Origin: Lamellibrachia columna
Lineage: Eukaryota > Annelida > Polychaeta > Sabellida > Siboglinidae
Direction of reading: 5' to 3'
Assembly (NCBI GenBank): GCA_963662155.1
Contig: OY759265.1
Coordinates: forward strand, 9,466,193 to 9,530,192
DNA: 64,000 nt
Positions 22,390-33,900 of the stretch are shown here, one piece after another (the stretch's first letter is position 1; the number at the start of each line of letters is the position of its first letter). Under the pieces are notes generated by a model. The model was not told the origin of the DNA, searched no databases, and was given only the letters and a program-made list of their open reading frames with translations. A program made the position numbers and the translations under genes.

Positions 22390-22506
22390 GTCACACAGCC
22401 GGCACGCGATTGGTCAAACAACGGAACGTGTGCTTTTGCAAGGAAAGCAAATCAGTTTGCCACTTTGTCTTAAAACACCGACTTTACCAAGTAACATTTT
22501 CACAAG
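22390..22506 (+). promoter_or_regulatory. probable promoter and 5' UTR exon of the RGG-protein gene
   Basis: An inverted CCAAT box (ATTGG, 22409-22413) lies in sequence ending in a strong donor CAAG|GTAAGT at 22507. An acceptor TTTCTGCAG ends at 23631. Joining the two places an in-frame stop at 22371 upstream of the 23652 ATG with no earlier ATG, consistent with a non-coding leader. The exon start is not defined. Confidence 0.4.
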
Positions 22507-23082
22507 GTAAGTGGTCTAATTTTTATAGCGGAAACATAAACAATTATTCGTGTGGGTTCGCAATCCATTACGATATAGTAAGGCGTTACTGGCAAGACAG
22601 CGCGACAAAATCAATACAATTACGAAGTACTGTGATATCCATTCAGCATAGAACGGAATAAACTCACTGGTTAGCTGTAACTAACTTCATTAGTGAAAGA
22701 TTCTCGTCGCTATCACAGTTCGTACATTACGTATTTACATAAAATTAGTTATTTTCTTTTGCATTTATAATTCTGTTGTTTTACACTAAATGTATAACCA
22801 TAAGCACTCACTGGTTTTGACCAGTATACCGTCAAGCCAAGATAAACGTTTACGTGTTTTGACCGTCTGCACTAACGCAACTCCACACTTCCAAGACACT
22901 ATTTAATTGTACAAACTTTACATATTGGTTCGGCAAATAAGTAAAGTCGTTGGGATTCTTGTCTTAGATACAATCGAGTCATATTTTGATAAGAAAACTG
23001 TTATTAAGTTACAAACGGATAACAACAAATGAATGTGGTCGATTGGTTGTACTCTAAAGAAAAAAAATAGTTAGACCAATGG

Positions 23083-23420
23083 TAAGTAAAGTAAAGGTAT
23101 GTTCTTATAGCGCAGTATCCGGTCCATAGGACTGCTCAAAGCGCTTTACACTTCACCCCCTGGCAGACCTGTTCATTCCAAGGCCATCTCAACTTCTTTG
23201 GGAAGTATTCAGCCACGCTGCAATTGCTGCGCGAAGGCTATTCATTCACGTATCCACCACTGTCTGTATTGCCAGGTACTCATTTATACAGCTGAGTGAA
23301 CTGTGGCAACGTGGGGTGATCAAACTTGCCAAAGGTTCGAAGCGACCGCAGTGGGATTTGAAACCGGGTTCTCTCGATTGAGAGTCCGGCCTTCTAACCG
23401 GTATGCTATCGCGCCCCATC
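23083..23420 (-). mobile_element. tRNA-derived SINE, near full length, L2-like tail
   Basis: On the minus strand a tRNA-like head starts at about 23420 with GGGCGCGATAGCATACCGG and B-box GGTTTCAAATCC. The body (CCACAGTTCACTCAGCTGTA) and tail (AAAGCGCTTTGAGCAG, then GCGCTATAAGAAC) match the copy at 6044-6325. It sits in the intron between the leader and coding exon of the RGG gene. Confidence 0.85.
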
Positions 23421-23651
23421 TGGTCGATTTATGTCCTCCGGTTATATTACATTATACATGACACAGACCCTAACTAGTAAAATATCGTACACAAATATTG
23501 GTACCGCATGACTGATCCATTCAACAAATAAGTCTTTTTTACGGAAGTGATAGAACAGCATAAAATATGGCTGAGCAGTTTTTACCGTAGCATGAAAGTA
23601 TGTCGCATTTGCACGTAATTCCTTTCTGCAGAGGGAGACCAGCTCGGTGCA

Positions 23652-24701
23652 ATGGAAGGGGCCAGAACTGAGCCAACGGACGGAAACAAAAACTTCCCAG
23701 CGGAAAACTCTGTGGTGGAACCCCAGGGGCAATCCGACAGAAGCGGGAGGGACAGCGCCCCCGCGACCACGGAGCCGGCCTCCCGCAGGGAGAGCGAGGA
23801 GGCGACCAGGGACCGGGAATCCGGTGTGGACAGCGACCGAGACCCTGGATCGCCGGCACCGTACAGCGATCCGGACCTCGAGTGGGACTACTACGACACT
23901 GACCAGTATCTCGGCGCCGCCGTCTCGCTGGTCCGAATATCGTCGCCGGCTGCCGATCTTTCCGATGTCGACTTGTTTGGAAACGATGACGTCAGCGAAG
24001 ACGGTGTCGCCACCACCGGCGTGAGAGGACGCCGGACGCGGCGTCGCCGTCGTCAGCAGTCGGCGCATGCACACTGCGGTTGTCACGATTGCAATGAGAC
24101 AAACGGCGGCTGCGCACGCCAGACGGTTGACAGTAGCGACCCCTGGCGTCGGGACAACATATACGTTCCCCCACGCCAAGGCATGGGGAGAGGGCAGAGG
24201 ACGGATCATTCAAGGGAGAGGAGGGTGTCTGACGACGGACGCCAGGGCCGTCCCTGTGACAACTGGAGTAACAGAAGTCGGGGGCGCGGCCGCGCTCGTG
24301 GGCGTGTCTGGCAAGGAGGTTGGCGCGACCGAGGCGACAGGGGGCGTGGCCGGGGTGGTCCTGGGCGGGGCGGATGGCCGAACAGGGACAGGTGGCCGGC
24401 AAACAACGACAGCGGCGGCGCGGCAGCAGGCGGCCGGCCGGGGTATCCCAAACACGACGGCAACTGGCGATGGCGCGGTCGAGGTCAATCGCCCCCGGAC
24501 AGGTGGCAGCCCCATCAGCGCCGTTCACCTTCCGAGTGGTGGCAGCATGACTGTCAACGGATCGAAAAACCGACGCTAAAGTTCGCCGAAAGTAGAAATG
24601 CAAACAGCGACACCCAGTCTCGCTACACACCGGCGGGCACGCAATCACGCACAAGCACGCAGGACTGCAGATACAGCAACATCACTGACACGCGGACATA
24701 G
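23652..24701 (+). CDS. RGG/RG-rich intrinsically disordered protein, 349 aa
   Basis: The single coding exon begins after an acceptor at 23631. The N-terminal 120 residues are acidic and Ser/Pro-rich, with a conserved-looking patch (DLEWDYYDTDQYLGAAVSL). A basic RRTRRRRRQQ stretch follows at about residue 130, then a Cys/His patch (HCGCHDCNETNGGC). Residues 205-290 are dense in RG, GRG and WRGRG repeats with Trp, which in other proteins bind RNA and are arginine-methylated. No folded RNA-binding domain (RRM, KH) is visible. I do not recognise a named family; an RNA-binding or condensate role is inference. High GC and the absence of stops over 1.05 kb support real coding. Overlapping long frames on both strands here are side effects of GC content. 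Confidence 0.62.
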   Translation: MEGARTEPTDGNKNFPAENSVVEPQGQSDRSGRDSAPATTEPASRRESEEATRDRESGVDSDRDPGSPAPYSDPDLEWDYYDTDQYLGAAVSLVRISSPAADLSDVDLFGNDDVSEDGVATTGVRGRRTRRRRRQQSAHAHCGCHDCNETNGGCARQTVDSSDPWRRDNIYVPPRQGMGRGQRTDHSRERRVSDDGRQGRPCDNWSNRSRGRGRARGRVWQGGWRDRGDRGRGRGGPGRGGWPNRDRWPANNDSGGAAAGGRPGYPKHDGNWRWRGRGQSPPDRWQPHQRRSPSEWWQHDCQRIEKPTLKFAESRNANSDTQSRYTPAGTQSRTSTQDCRYSNITDTRT

Positions 24702-24769
24702 GCAGTAACTGAAGAAACACGCATGTGCTTCATTTCCGTTGTTAAATAATACTTTCAATTAATACTGTA

Positions 24770-24785
24770 TTTATTCGATAATAAA
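24770..24785. terminator. overlapping convergent polyadenylation signals
   Basis: AATAAA on the plus strand (24780-24785) lies 79 bp after the RGG-gene stop. AATAAA on the minus strand (24775-24770) lies 180 bp after the NWD2-like stop. The two convergent genes therefore share a 3' end region a few bases wide. Confidence 0.6.
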
Positions 24786-24954
24786 ATCACGTAATACTGT
24801 ATCTATTCAATGTTTCTTTTCGTGTTGGCCATTAGCTTAACAACTCCTCCGACATGTCGCCTAATCGTCTCTGGTATTGTCCGGCATTTCGTCATGTAGA
24901 AGGACGCAGCGTCCAGAAAGAGGTATCTCTTCACGGCGCCCAGTTGACGCCACA

Positions 24955-27900
24955 CTACATGATGGAGCAGGCTTTGGAGCGGTTCCTGTACCACAGGTTG
25001 TTAGGCACGAACAGTTCCCGTTCGAGGAGCTTCACCTTACTGAGCACCTCGCGGTCTGACGGGCCTTTGTGGACGGCGGCCGACGGAGGACGCGACGACG
25101 GTGTCCGGTCGCAGGCGTCCACCTTGTCCCAGGAGCGGTGGCGCAGACGCCGACAGTCATCGTCGGCGTCAGCGGCGGATGGCGGTCGACACACGCGGCT
25201 CCTGATGGCGAGCAGGATCTCGGTGACGTCTTCGGCGTCGGCGTCAACCAGTACGTACGCGACGACGGTGCCATCGCGACAGCCGACGACGACGGTGCGC
25301 GCGTCGTGGCCGACGAACACGCACTCGATGTCGGCGTGGACGTCGACCCGGGCGATGCAGCGGTCGTCGGCGATGCGGACGGCGTGCAGGTGGCGGCGGT
25401 CGGCGTACATGGCGACTCGGCCGTCGAGCGCCAGGCAGCGCGGCGGCGAGAGAGGCGCGCCGGCGATGCGCTTCACGTAGGCGCCGCTGCGCATGTCGAA
25501 CACGTGCGATTGGTCGTCGACGCAGATGCTGACGTCTGTCGGGAAGAGGACGCGCTCGAGCGACGTCGACGGCGTCAGGAAGTTCTCAATCAGCTCGCAC
25601 ACGACGCCGTTGTACACATCGAAGATCATGAAGTCGTAGCAGTGATCATAGCGACGTCGTTCTGGCGTCGGCCGCCGCTCCTTCGTGAACAGCACCAGGA
25701 TCGCGTAGATCGCTTTCGGATAGGGCCGGATGTGCAGGATGCGGCGCATGCGTACGACGTCACGCATGTCGTCGTTTCCATACGTGCGCATCGAGATGGG
25801 TCCGTTGAGCGCGACTGCGACGATGGTTGGTTCGACGTAATCACCGATTCGTTCGTCGTAGCTGGTGGCGCTCAGCGCTACCAGGAACTTGTCGTCCGGC
25901 GTCACGAACGGGGCCGACAATACGAAGGGCAGCGTCGGCTCGAGGCGGTACTCGTCGAACGAGCCATCCGCGAACCGGAAGAGCGTCACGTGGTAGGGCG
26001 CGTGGAAGGACGCTTGCTCCTGGTACACGGCAACGATTGCGATACTATCGCGCATCGCCACCGTGTGAGCGCCGACGGCGCCGAACTCGTAGATGACGCG
26101 ACGTCCGGTCACGTGCCAGATCTTGTTGACGAGATCCACGTGTGACCACTTGAGCGTGACGAGCGCGTACTCGGCGTCCGTCGTGATGGCGAAACTCTGC
26201 AGCGGACTCTCGTGCGTAAGCAGGTCGACCAGCTTGCCCGTGCGCATGTCGATGATGCCAAGTTCGTCACTTCCGGTGCAGCGCACGAACGCCACCGAAT
26301 CGTCGTCGGGCAGCCGAATCTCTGCGACGGGGGCCGTGAGCGAGTCGATGGAGCTGATCCGGCCAATGGCGGAGTCGAGACTCCACACGTCGACGCCGCT
26401 GGAGCCGCTGGTGTGGGTCACGATGTTGACGTCATCCGGCGACACAAACAGCTGGTCGATGATGCCGAGCGGCGTCTGCAGTGTCGCCACCGGGATGTCG
26501 TCGTCAGAATCGATGCTCCATACGTAGACGCTGCGGAAGATGGCGGCGATAACGAGTCGATCGTCGGCGGAGAAGAGCGCATGCTTGAACTCGACCGGGG
26601 CGTACGACGACGAGCGCGGCAGGCGGATCTCTTCCGGCAATTTCTTCGGTCGCCGGAAGTGACGCATCGTCTGCTCGCTGACGATGTTGTACACGAGAAG
26701 GTTCTCGGCGCCGCGCACGAGCACCATGTCGCGCACGTGCGACGTGCACACGTGTCGTACGTGGTCGTCGTATAGCGCATCGCCGAGCGCGATCTTGAAA
26801 GAGAACTCGATGCGACCGTCCTTCAATAGCAGGACGACGATCCTGTTGTCGTCGCTCTCGTCCAGTAGGAGCGCGCGCGTCGCGTCTCGCGTGAACGTGA
26901 TGTTGCGCGGCCGTCTCTCGAACGGCGCGGCGCTGATGCGTTCGAGCGTCTGCAGGTCGTAGACGATCACCTGGTACGCGTCGTTGACAAACAGATGTCG
27001 CCCGTCTGGTGTGATGTCACACAGCGTCGAGCGGCCGTTCAGTCCGATCACGTGACGCATAGAGCACGAATCAAGCGCCGCGATGCACACGAAACTCGCC
27101 TCCGTCGTCACGAGCGCACACACGTTCATGTCTGACACGCAGATGCGCACCATCGCGTACTTCTGCTTCGGTCGCAGGTGCACGTGTTTCATCGGGATCA
27201 GGTGACCCGTGAACGCGCCCGTCAAGGCGTCGTGCACCTTGATCGACTTCCGCTCGGCGCCGTCGACCATGACGAGGTAGCGGCCGTTCGGAGACACGTG
27301 CATGTCCCCGGCGGAAGTGTCGACGTCGGGGAGACGCTCCCCTGTCTCGATGTTGAACGCCGTCACGACGGCCGTGTGCGGGTCCTTGGCGAGGACGCGG
27401 CGTCGGGCGGCGTCGCCGACGAGGGCGAAGGTGGTCGGGCGGCCCGGGCACTCGAGTCTGTTTTTCAGCGGTCCGCCAGGCACCTAGGGAAATCATAGGT
27501 CATTACTTTACGTCCAGGTTCACGTCATACGAATGAAGTGCCGGTGATTTTTAGACTTTTTGCTAATTGTTTTGTTTGAAAGTAGATTTTGGGGATATGG
27601 CTATGTTTGAAGGCTACGTTACTTATGCTGTGCCAAGATTAAAATGTCTACTGCATGGCTGGTTAGTAGCATATGCACGTGTCGTTGATGGACGAACCCG
27701 CCGTGTGCGGAGACAGAATCTGGTTTATTTGTACGAAAAACGCGGGGGTTTTACGACAGTAACAAAGCATCAATTTATTAAAATCAATTCGTATTTTTGC
27801 GCTCAGGATGCAGTTGGCGGAGTTTTTTAGCGTTGGTTTCGATGTGAAATCAATAGTGTGCTGTACCCACCTGGTGGTAGGGGAAGGCGGGCACGATGCC

Positions 27901-30900
27901 GCAGCAGCGAGAACCGATGGTGTCGCACTGGCGCACGAGGCGAGCGACGTTCGAGTGGGTGGAATAGTAGGACAGCAGACGGCCGGACAACTCCGACGCC
28001 AGCGAGTCGACGTCGACCTCGACGAACGACTGGGCGTCCAACAACGCCGTCCGCACGAGGATGGCGTCGACGCATGCGCCGCCTAGTGCCAGGTCGTCGA
28101 TGGCGCTCTGCAGAGAGATGGCGCAGATCTTGCTGTGCAGCCAGTCGTAGTTGAAGAGGACACGCTCGTTGAGCTCGGTCAGACGACCGGCAGCCAACAG
28201 GTGTGTCGGTAATTGTCTCAGTTTGCGCAGGTTGTAGATGGTCGATCCGTCGCTGCATCGACCCAGGATAAGCGGCTGGTGCGGCACGTAGCGTAGGGCG
28301 GCGTAGCGGGCGGTCGGCGGCGGGGTCTGCTCCACGAGACGGCGCCGGTGTGGGCCCGCCGACGACAGCGGCGTCGCCGCGGCGTAAGGCTTGGCAACGT
28401 CGCTCCACGTGCCCAGATAGTAGTCGGCCATGGCGGAGTGCGTGTCGCGTCGCGTGCGCGCGCCGCTCATGAAGCGCTTGGCGACGGCGTCGGCGAACTC
28501 GCGCCGGTCCCAGCACGACACGGACACGCCGTCGTAGTTGCAGCGCCGCAGGAAGTAGCTGATGTCGACCTTGAGCCGCAGCCAGACGGTTGGCGGCACA
28601 CGACGCACGGTCGGCTGCCGGGCGCCGTACACCTCCGCCAACACCGCGTCGTCAAGAGACAACAAGTCGTCCATCTCGGCGTCGCTCACGCCCGTCTCGG
28701 AGGCGCTCATATAGGCAAGCGCATGAGCGACGGTGACGGCCCCGTGGCGGCGCTCCAGTCGCCCGAAGATCTCTTCGACATATCCGGCGACGTCTGCCGG
28801 AAGTGACGGAATTGTATTCGGCGTCCAATCCACGGCGTCGGTCAGCAGGAAGCGCATGTACAACGGGAGTGGGCACTCGTGTAGCGCGTCCTCTATTATC
28901 GCCCGCTGTTCCCCGGTCAGACGTCGTCCGTCCTTCACTAGCATCTGTTCCAGCACTTCGACGCAGGTCTCCGTTGGCTCATGCAGCAGGCGTACGATGT
29001 TGTTCTCGAACCGCAGCAAACTCTCGCGAAGTCTCGCCGACGCCATGTGAGGCAACTCGTCGCTGGTGGCGAGCACCAGTTTCACGTTCTCGTTGAGCGA
29101 CGCCGGAAGCCATTCGAGCGCATGTGCATTGTGCTGGTCGTCCGGCAGACGGTCGAGGTCAGCGAGCATCACAACGAGGTTCTTGTCGGAAGGGAAGGTC
29201 GAGAGCAGCCGCACGAAGTAGGGCCGCAAGCCGCGCCACGTCATCGGGATGTCTCCGGTGTCGACGCCCAGAACGAGGTTTAGTTGTTGACAGATGCCGT
29301 ATAGGATCTGCTTGATGTCGGCGCTGCGACGTGTCGCGCCCACGTAGCGAACGACTGTCACCAACTCGCCTACGATCCAGTAGGGCATCTGGGGGCAGAC
29401 ATGGCGACAATGGTGAACACTGTAGAATGGTAATATTGGTTATGAGGGAAACCAACGAAACCCTGAGCATAGTAATGTGTTGTACTTAATGAAGAGGTGA
29501 CCAAATAAAAACGATTGAAAAATGAAAATGTGTCAGCGTTATATTAGCATTTTGACTGTCCATAGAAAATCCCATGAATTAATTTGTCATTTGTCATTGC
29601 GACATCAAAGTATGTTTACAAGCATGTTAGTAATTTCTAAAGACATTGCGATATCACATACATATCGTATCCGTAAAGCCTGGCAAGTTGTCGCAGGTAC
29701 AAGTATCCCGGAGCAGTTAATATTGTCAACCAACAACATTATACCCAGTGAGCTCACAAACAGTTTTTCTCGCTGCTTTCACGAAGCTGCACCATCGCTG
29801 TATGTCGCTGTATGTCGCTGTACGTCTCACGTTAGATCCTGGGGAGAATGTATATGTGTATCACCGGTGAACGTACCTGGCAGACGGACTTGGCGATGAG
29901 CGAGCCCTTGCCGCAGCCGAACTCCCCGTGAATGATCAGCGGCATCGTGTCGTTGCTTCTCACGTATGATCTAACCACCTCGAGAAGTTCCTCGCGTCCG
30001 TAGAACACTGCATAGGAGGGCGACAATATGGTGACAGCATGGTGACAACATGGTGACAACATGGAACGTTGATGGCCGCTTTAGGAATTGTAACACTAAG
30101 TGCAGCAGAAGGTGCAATATTAGGTCAACAACAACGATTGTAACAAGCACATTCACCATTCTTAATGAGTTAAGGGGGTCATGGGTCAAGAGATCGAAAA
30201 CGAGGTTTGGCGTTCTTGGAAGCGATGCATGCGGAAATGGCAAGCGAGTGTAGAGAGTTTCGGATCAGTCCACATTTTAAATACGAGGACGTTAATTCAT
30301 ACTTCGTGAGCAAGTAAGATGGATTTAGAATAAAATAATTCGAACGTGGCTACCAGTACTTCAGTGAAGTCTACATCTTCGGTGTGGAAAAGAAATACAG
30401 TGATCGACTTCCTTGTCAATGTATACTGCCTGGTTGGGGCAAAATTCGGTGTAAACATAGTTTAGAATATGATGTTTAAAAAAACTTAAGAAACTGTTAC
30501 GCAAGGGATCGATATTCTAAACAACTAACAGTTATTTCGTCGCTTTAATGCGAATAAATAGTTGAATGAAAAGTAGTTTTGAGAGAAATAATTACGATTA
30601 TTGAAAGACGAAAACGTTTCTCGGAACGACGCCATCCTTCAAAGTCGTTATCTTCATTTGTTTCTTAGAAAAATAGTTAACTTTGTCGACATATGCACTC
30701 CCAATGACCGCAGGGCTGATTGAGAGGGGTGGCAGGGTTTTGAAAGTGGTCAGTGACACAAAATGCATAATAAAGTACCAGTTGTTGAGATTATTTATGG
30801 GACGTGTGATGGGGAGAGACTCCCACAGAACCCGTGCACCTTCCCGCTGCCTCTCATTGGGGATTATCGCAATAAAGTACGACACATCTAAATGTACAAA

Positions 30901-33900
30901 TAATTCAATGTACAACAACGTAACAACACCATTATCAACACAGAACGCAACATACACAAAGCCTCACCAGCACAAAATAAAATAAAGTACAGCATAGAAC
31001 CATATGATCAGCTTAGAAACATATGATCAGCACACAACCTTTGACCGACCACCATCAACACAAATATAATAAAGTACACTATGGCAATATTACCATCAAC
31101 ACAAACTATACAACATACGACCTAACTCAAGCAGACAACTAGATAATCAAACTAGTACTAAGAGAGAGAAAACAAACTATCCATACAACATTCACTGCTA
31201 TAACAGTCGCTTGTAATGTTCGCAGCCGAATTGCGCATACTTCATAGTCCACTCGGGTTCAGCCTCCTGTTAGGTTTCCCATTGGCGACCATGTTAACGT
31301 TTTGCACGATTATAAGAAAACTGGACCATCAAAAATTCTGAAACTTCTTACCTGCCGTTGCCATCATCTCATTGACATGCTGAACGAGTTTAGTCAAAGT
31401 CTCGTACTTGTAACTCATTTAAAATGCCTGAACGTGCAATACCCGTCAATTTTTACCAATTTCTGCATGAATTACTACGCACACGTGCCTTGTTGCGAAA
31501 AAATTGCCAAAAATCCTTCCGCCTATTGAAATCATCTAAAAATCCACAGTTACATTGCCAACATGTTCTACTAGCAAACTTGTCAATGTGCCTAGCTCAA
31601 ATGCAGTTATGTCAGATGATATGATTTTTTTAAAATAACACATATCTCAAATTAGTGTGCCCTACATTCGTAACACACCAGGAAGTCTAACTGAGGCATG
31701 ATCCCACTCGGGCTACTGGCAAGCAATTGTATCTGTATGTACAGCTCCCGCACCTTCCGACTTGCGCTTCACCAGCATCCAGTGATGATACACATCGTCG
31801 ATGAACGGCGGAAGTTCGCTACATTCACACTGCGCCTGCGCAGCGTCGTCGACCATCTGTTGCAGCTCGGCGCGCATGCGTCGACAGAAGTCTTCCAGGT
31901 AGTTACTGTGTTGCGTTGCGCTGAGATAAGACAGCAATAATCCTTATATTAGTTCAAAGCAAATATTTCGCAGTGGAATTATTATACATTAAGTGTTCCA
32001 AATATAAATAATTTGCTGTCTCCGACCGTCTTTATAGCGTTCACTGTAGTTGCCAATGAATAACATGAATTAGCCAATGAGAAACCTCACCCAACACGAC
32101 ATTCGTTAACAACAATACAATTGAAAAATGACTGGTTTGCATCAATTCGTTGTATTTCAGTCACGTAACTATTGATAATATTCAATTTTCAACGCCTATT
32201 TCTAGCGGGTTGTGTTTCGTTTCATATTAACTCGCGCGTGATGTGAACGACGGATCACACACGGCCAGTGGCGTATCTAGAATCTAGTGGGGGGGGGGGC
32301 AAAGGGAGAGGCCAAACCTATTTACCCGTGCTACAATTGTAGAAAAATACGGTAAAAAAAATCAAAGCAGTTAAGCCAGGGGGGAATCGCCTGCCTAAAT
32401 AGACCACTACACACGGCAACAACCGACAAGGCCAGATGTTTATGGTGGTCATCCTCAAATACAGTATATCCGAGTGATGCATCGATCAAATTATATACTT
32501 ATATATAACGTGATCCATACAACATATATAATTATATTATATAGCACTACAGTCGAAATGATGGGGGGGGCATAAATTATACTCACAATTCTGGTGAGGT
32601 TTAACAGCATTTCTTCCGAGACACACATAGAAGGGGTCCACTAAACTGACACTGTTTAAAGTATACAGTTAAATTGGCATCACTTAAGCCTTAAGATATT
32701 AGTAAGATTATGGATGATACATTAAAACAGCAAAGCGACTAACCAGATTCCATTGTCAAACCTCCAGAGCACATCGAACGTGTGAATATTTTCGGCCGAT
32801 AGGAGCGGGTCGATCTTCTCACATCGCAGGGCCTGTCGGGAAACGATCAATGTGAAGTTCTCCAGCACAATTTTTTCAGGGCAGTCTCTGCTATAAATCG
32901 TGATTAGGCTAATTTATATTACGGATATGTATGTGTCCTAATGAAACCGACAAAGGCCCTGTTTCCCCAACTTTTTTCCTGCCAGCATACTACTAGCTAT
33001 GACGTCAAAATAAGTAAAATGTGGGTTAATTATTATCAATTAAGCATTTATGCATTGCCACATATCAATTAAATAGGGAATTCCGAAAAATTACCCACGT
33101 GCAAACAAATCCAATCTTCAAAATGTCATATATGTAAACAAATCCAATATTTCTTTAAAATATCCCACATGTAAACAACCGCAACCTTTAAAATGTCCCA
33201 CAGGTTGACAAACACAATCTTTAAAATGTCCCACAGGTTGACAAGCACAATCTTTAAAATGTCCCACAGGTTAACAAACACAATCTTTAAAATGTCCCAT
33301 AGCTTACATCCAAACAACGGCCGGCTTCGTCGTCGAACTCGTGGCGCCCCTCGACGGGATTGTATTGAAGCTCGGCGAAGCGGGAGGCCGTGGGTTCATC
33401 GAGGTAATTCTTCAGGTCGATGATGTGACGCACGAAGACAACGCAGCCGGCGGCCGGGTCGTCAGACTGTACGATGCCTGCATCGATCTCACGCTCTAAG
33501 TCTGTAATCCAGCCAGCGACATCCAATTGAGGGTAATAGTGAAGAATAGTGTCGTATAATCATAAGGGTGTACTTGTTTTTCCTCGTGTGTCGAAGAGTA
33601 ACAACAACTTCAGTAACACATATTTAAGTCATTGTATTCGGATGTTTGGTCTCGCGCCATTTAATGATGACCGAACAACTAATGCTCGGCCAATGTTGTA
33701 TTCCACTTTGGTCTTAAGTAATCACAAGTGCCCGAGGTAACAAGTGCCCGAGGTAACAAGTGCACGAGGTAACAAGTGCACGAGGTAACAAGTGTACGAA
33801 GTAACAAGTGCACGAGATAACAAGTGCACGAGGTAACAAGTGTACGAGGTAACAAGTGCACGAGGTAACAAGTGTACGAGGTAACAAGTGCCCGATGTAA

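Noticed and set aside
23992..24654. 220-codon minus-strand frame antisense to the RGG gene
   Set aside because: GC-rich antisense shadow without motifs; the plus frame has a consistent RGG composition.
25069..29283. Several long plus-strand frames opposite the NWD2-like exons 10 and 11
   Set aside because: High GC and codon bias of the minus-strand coding exons remove stops on the opposite strand; the minus frame has family motifs and proper splice sites.
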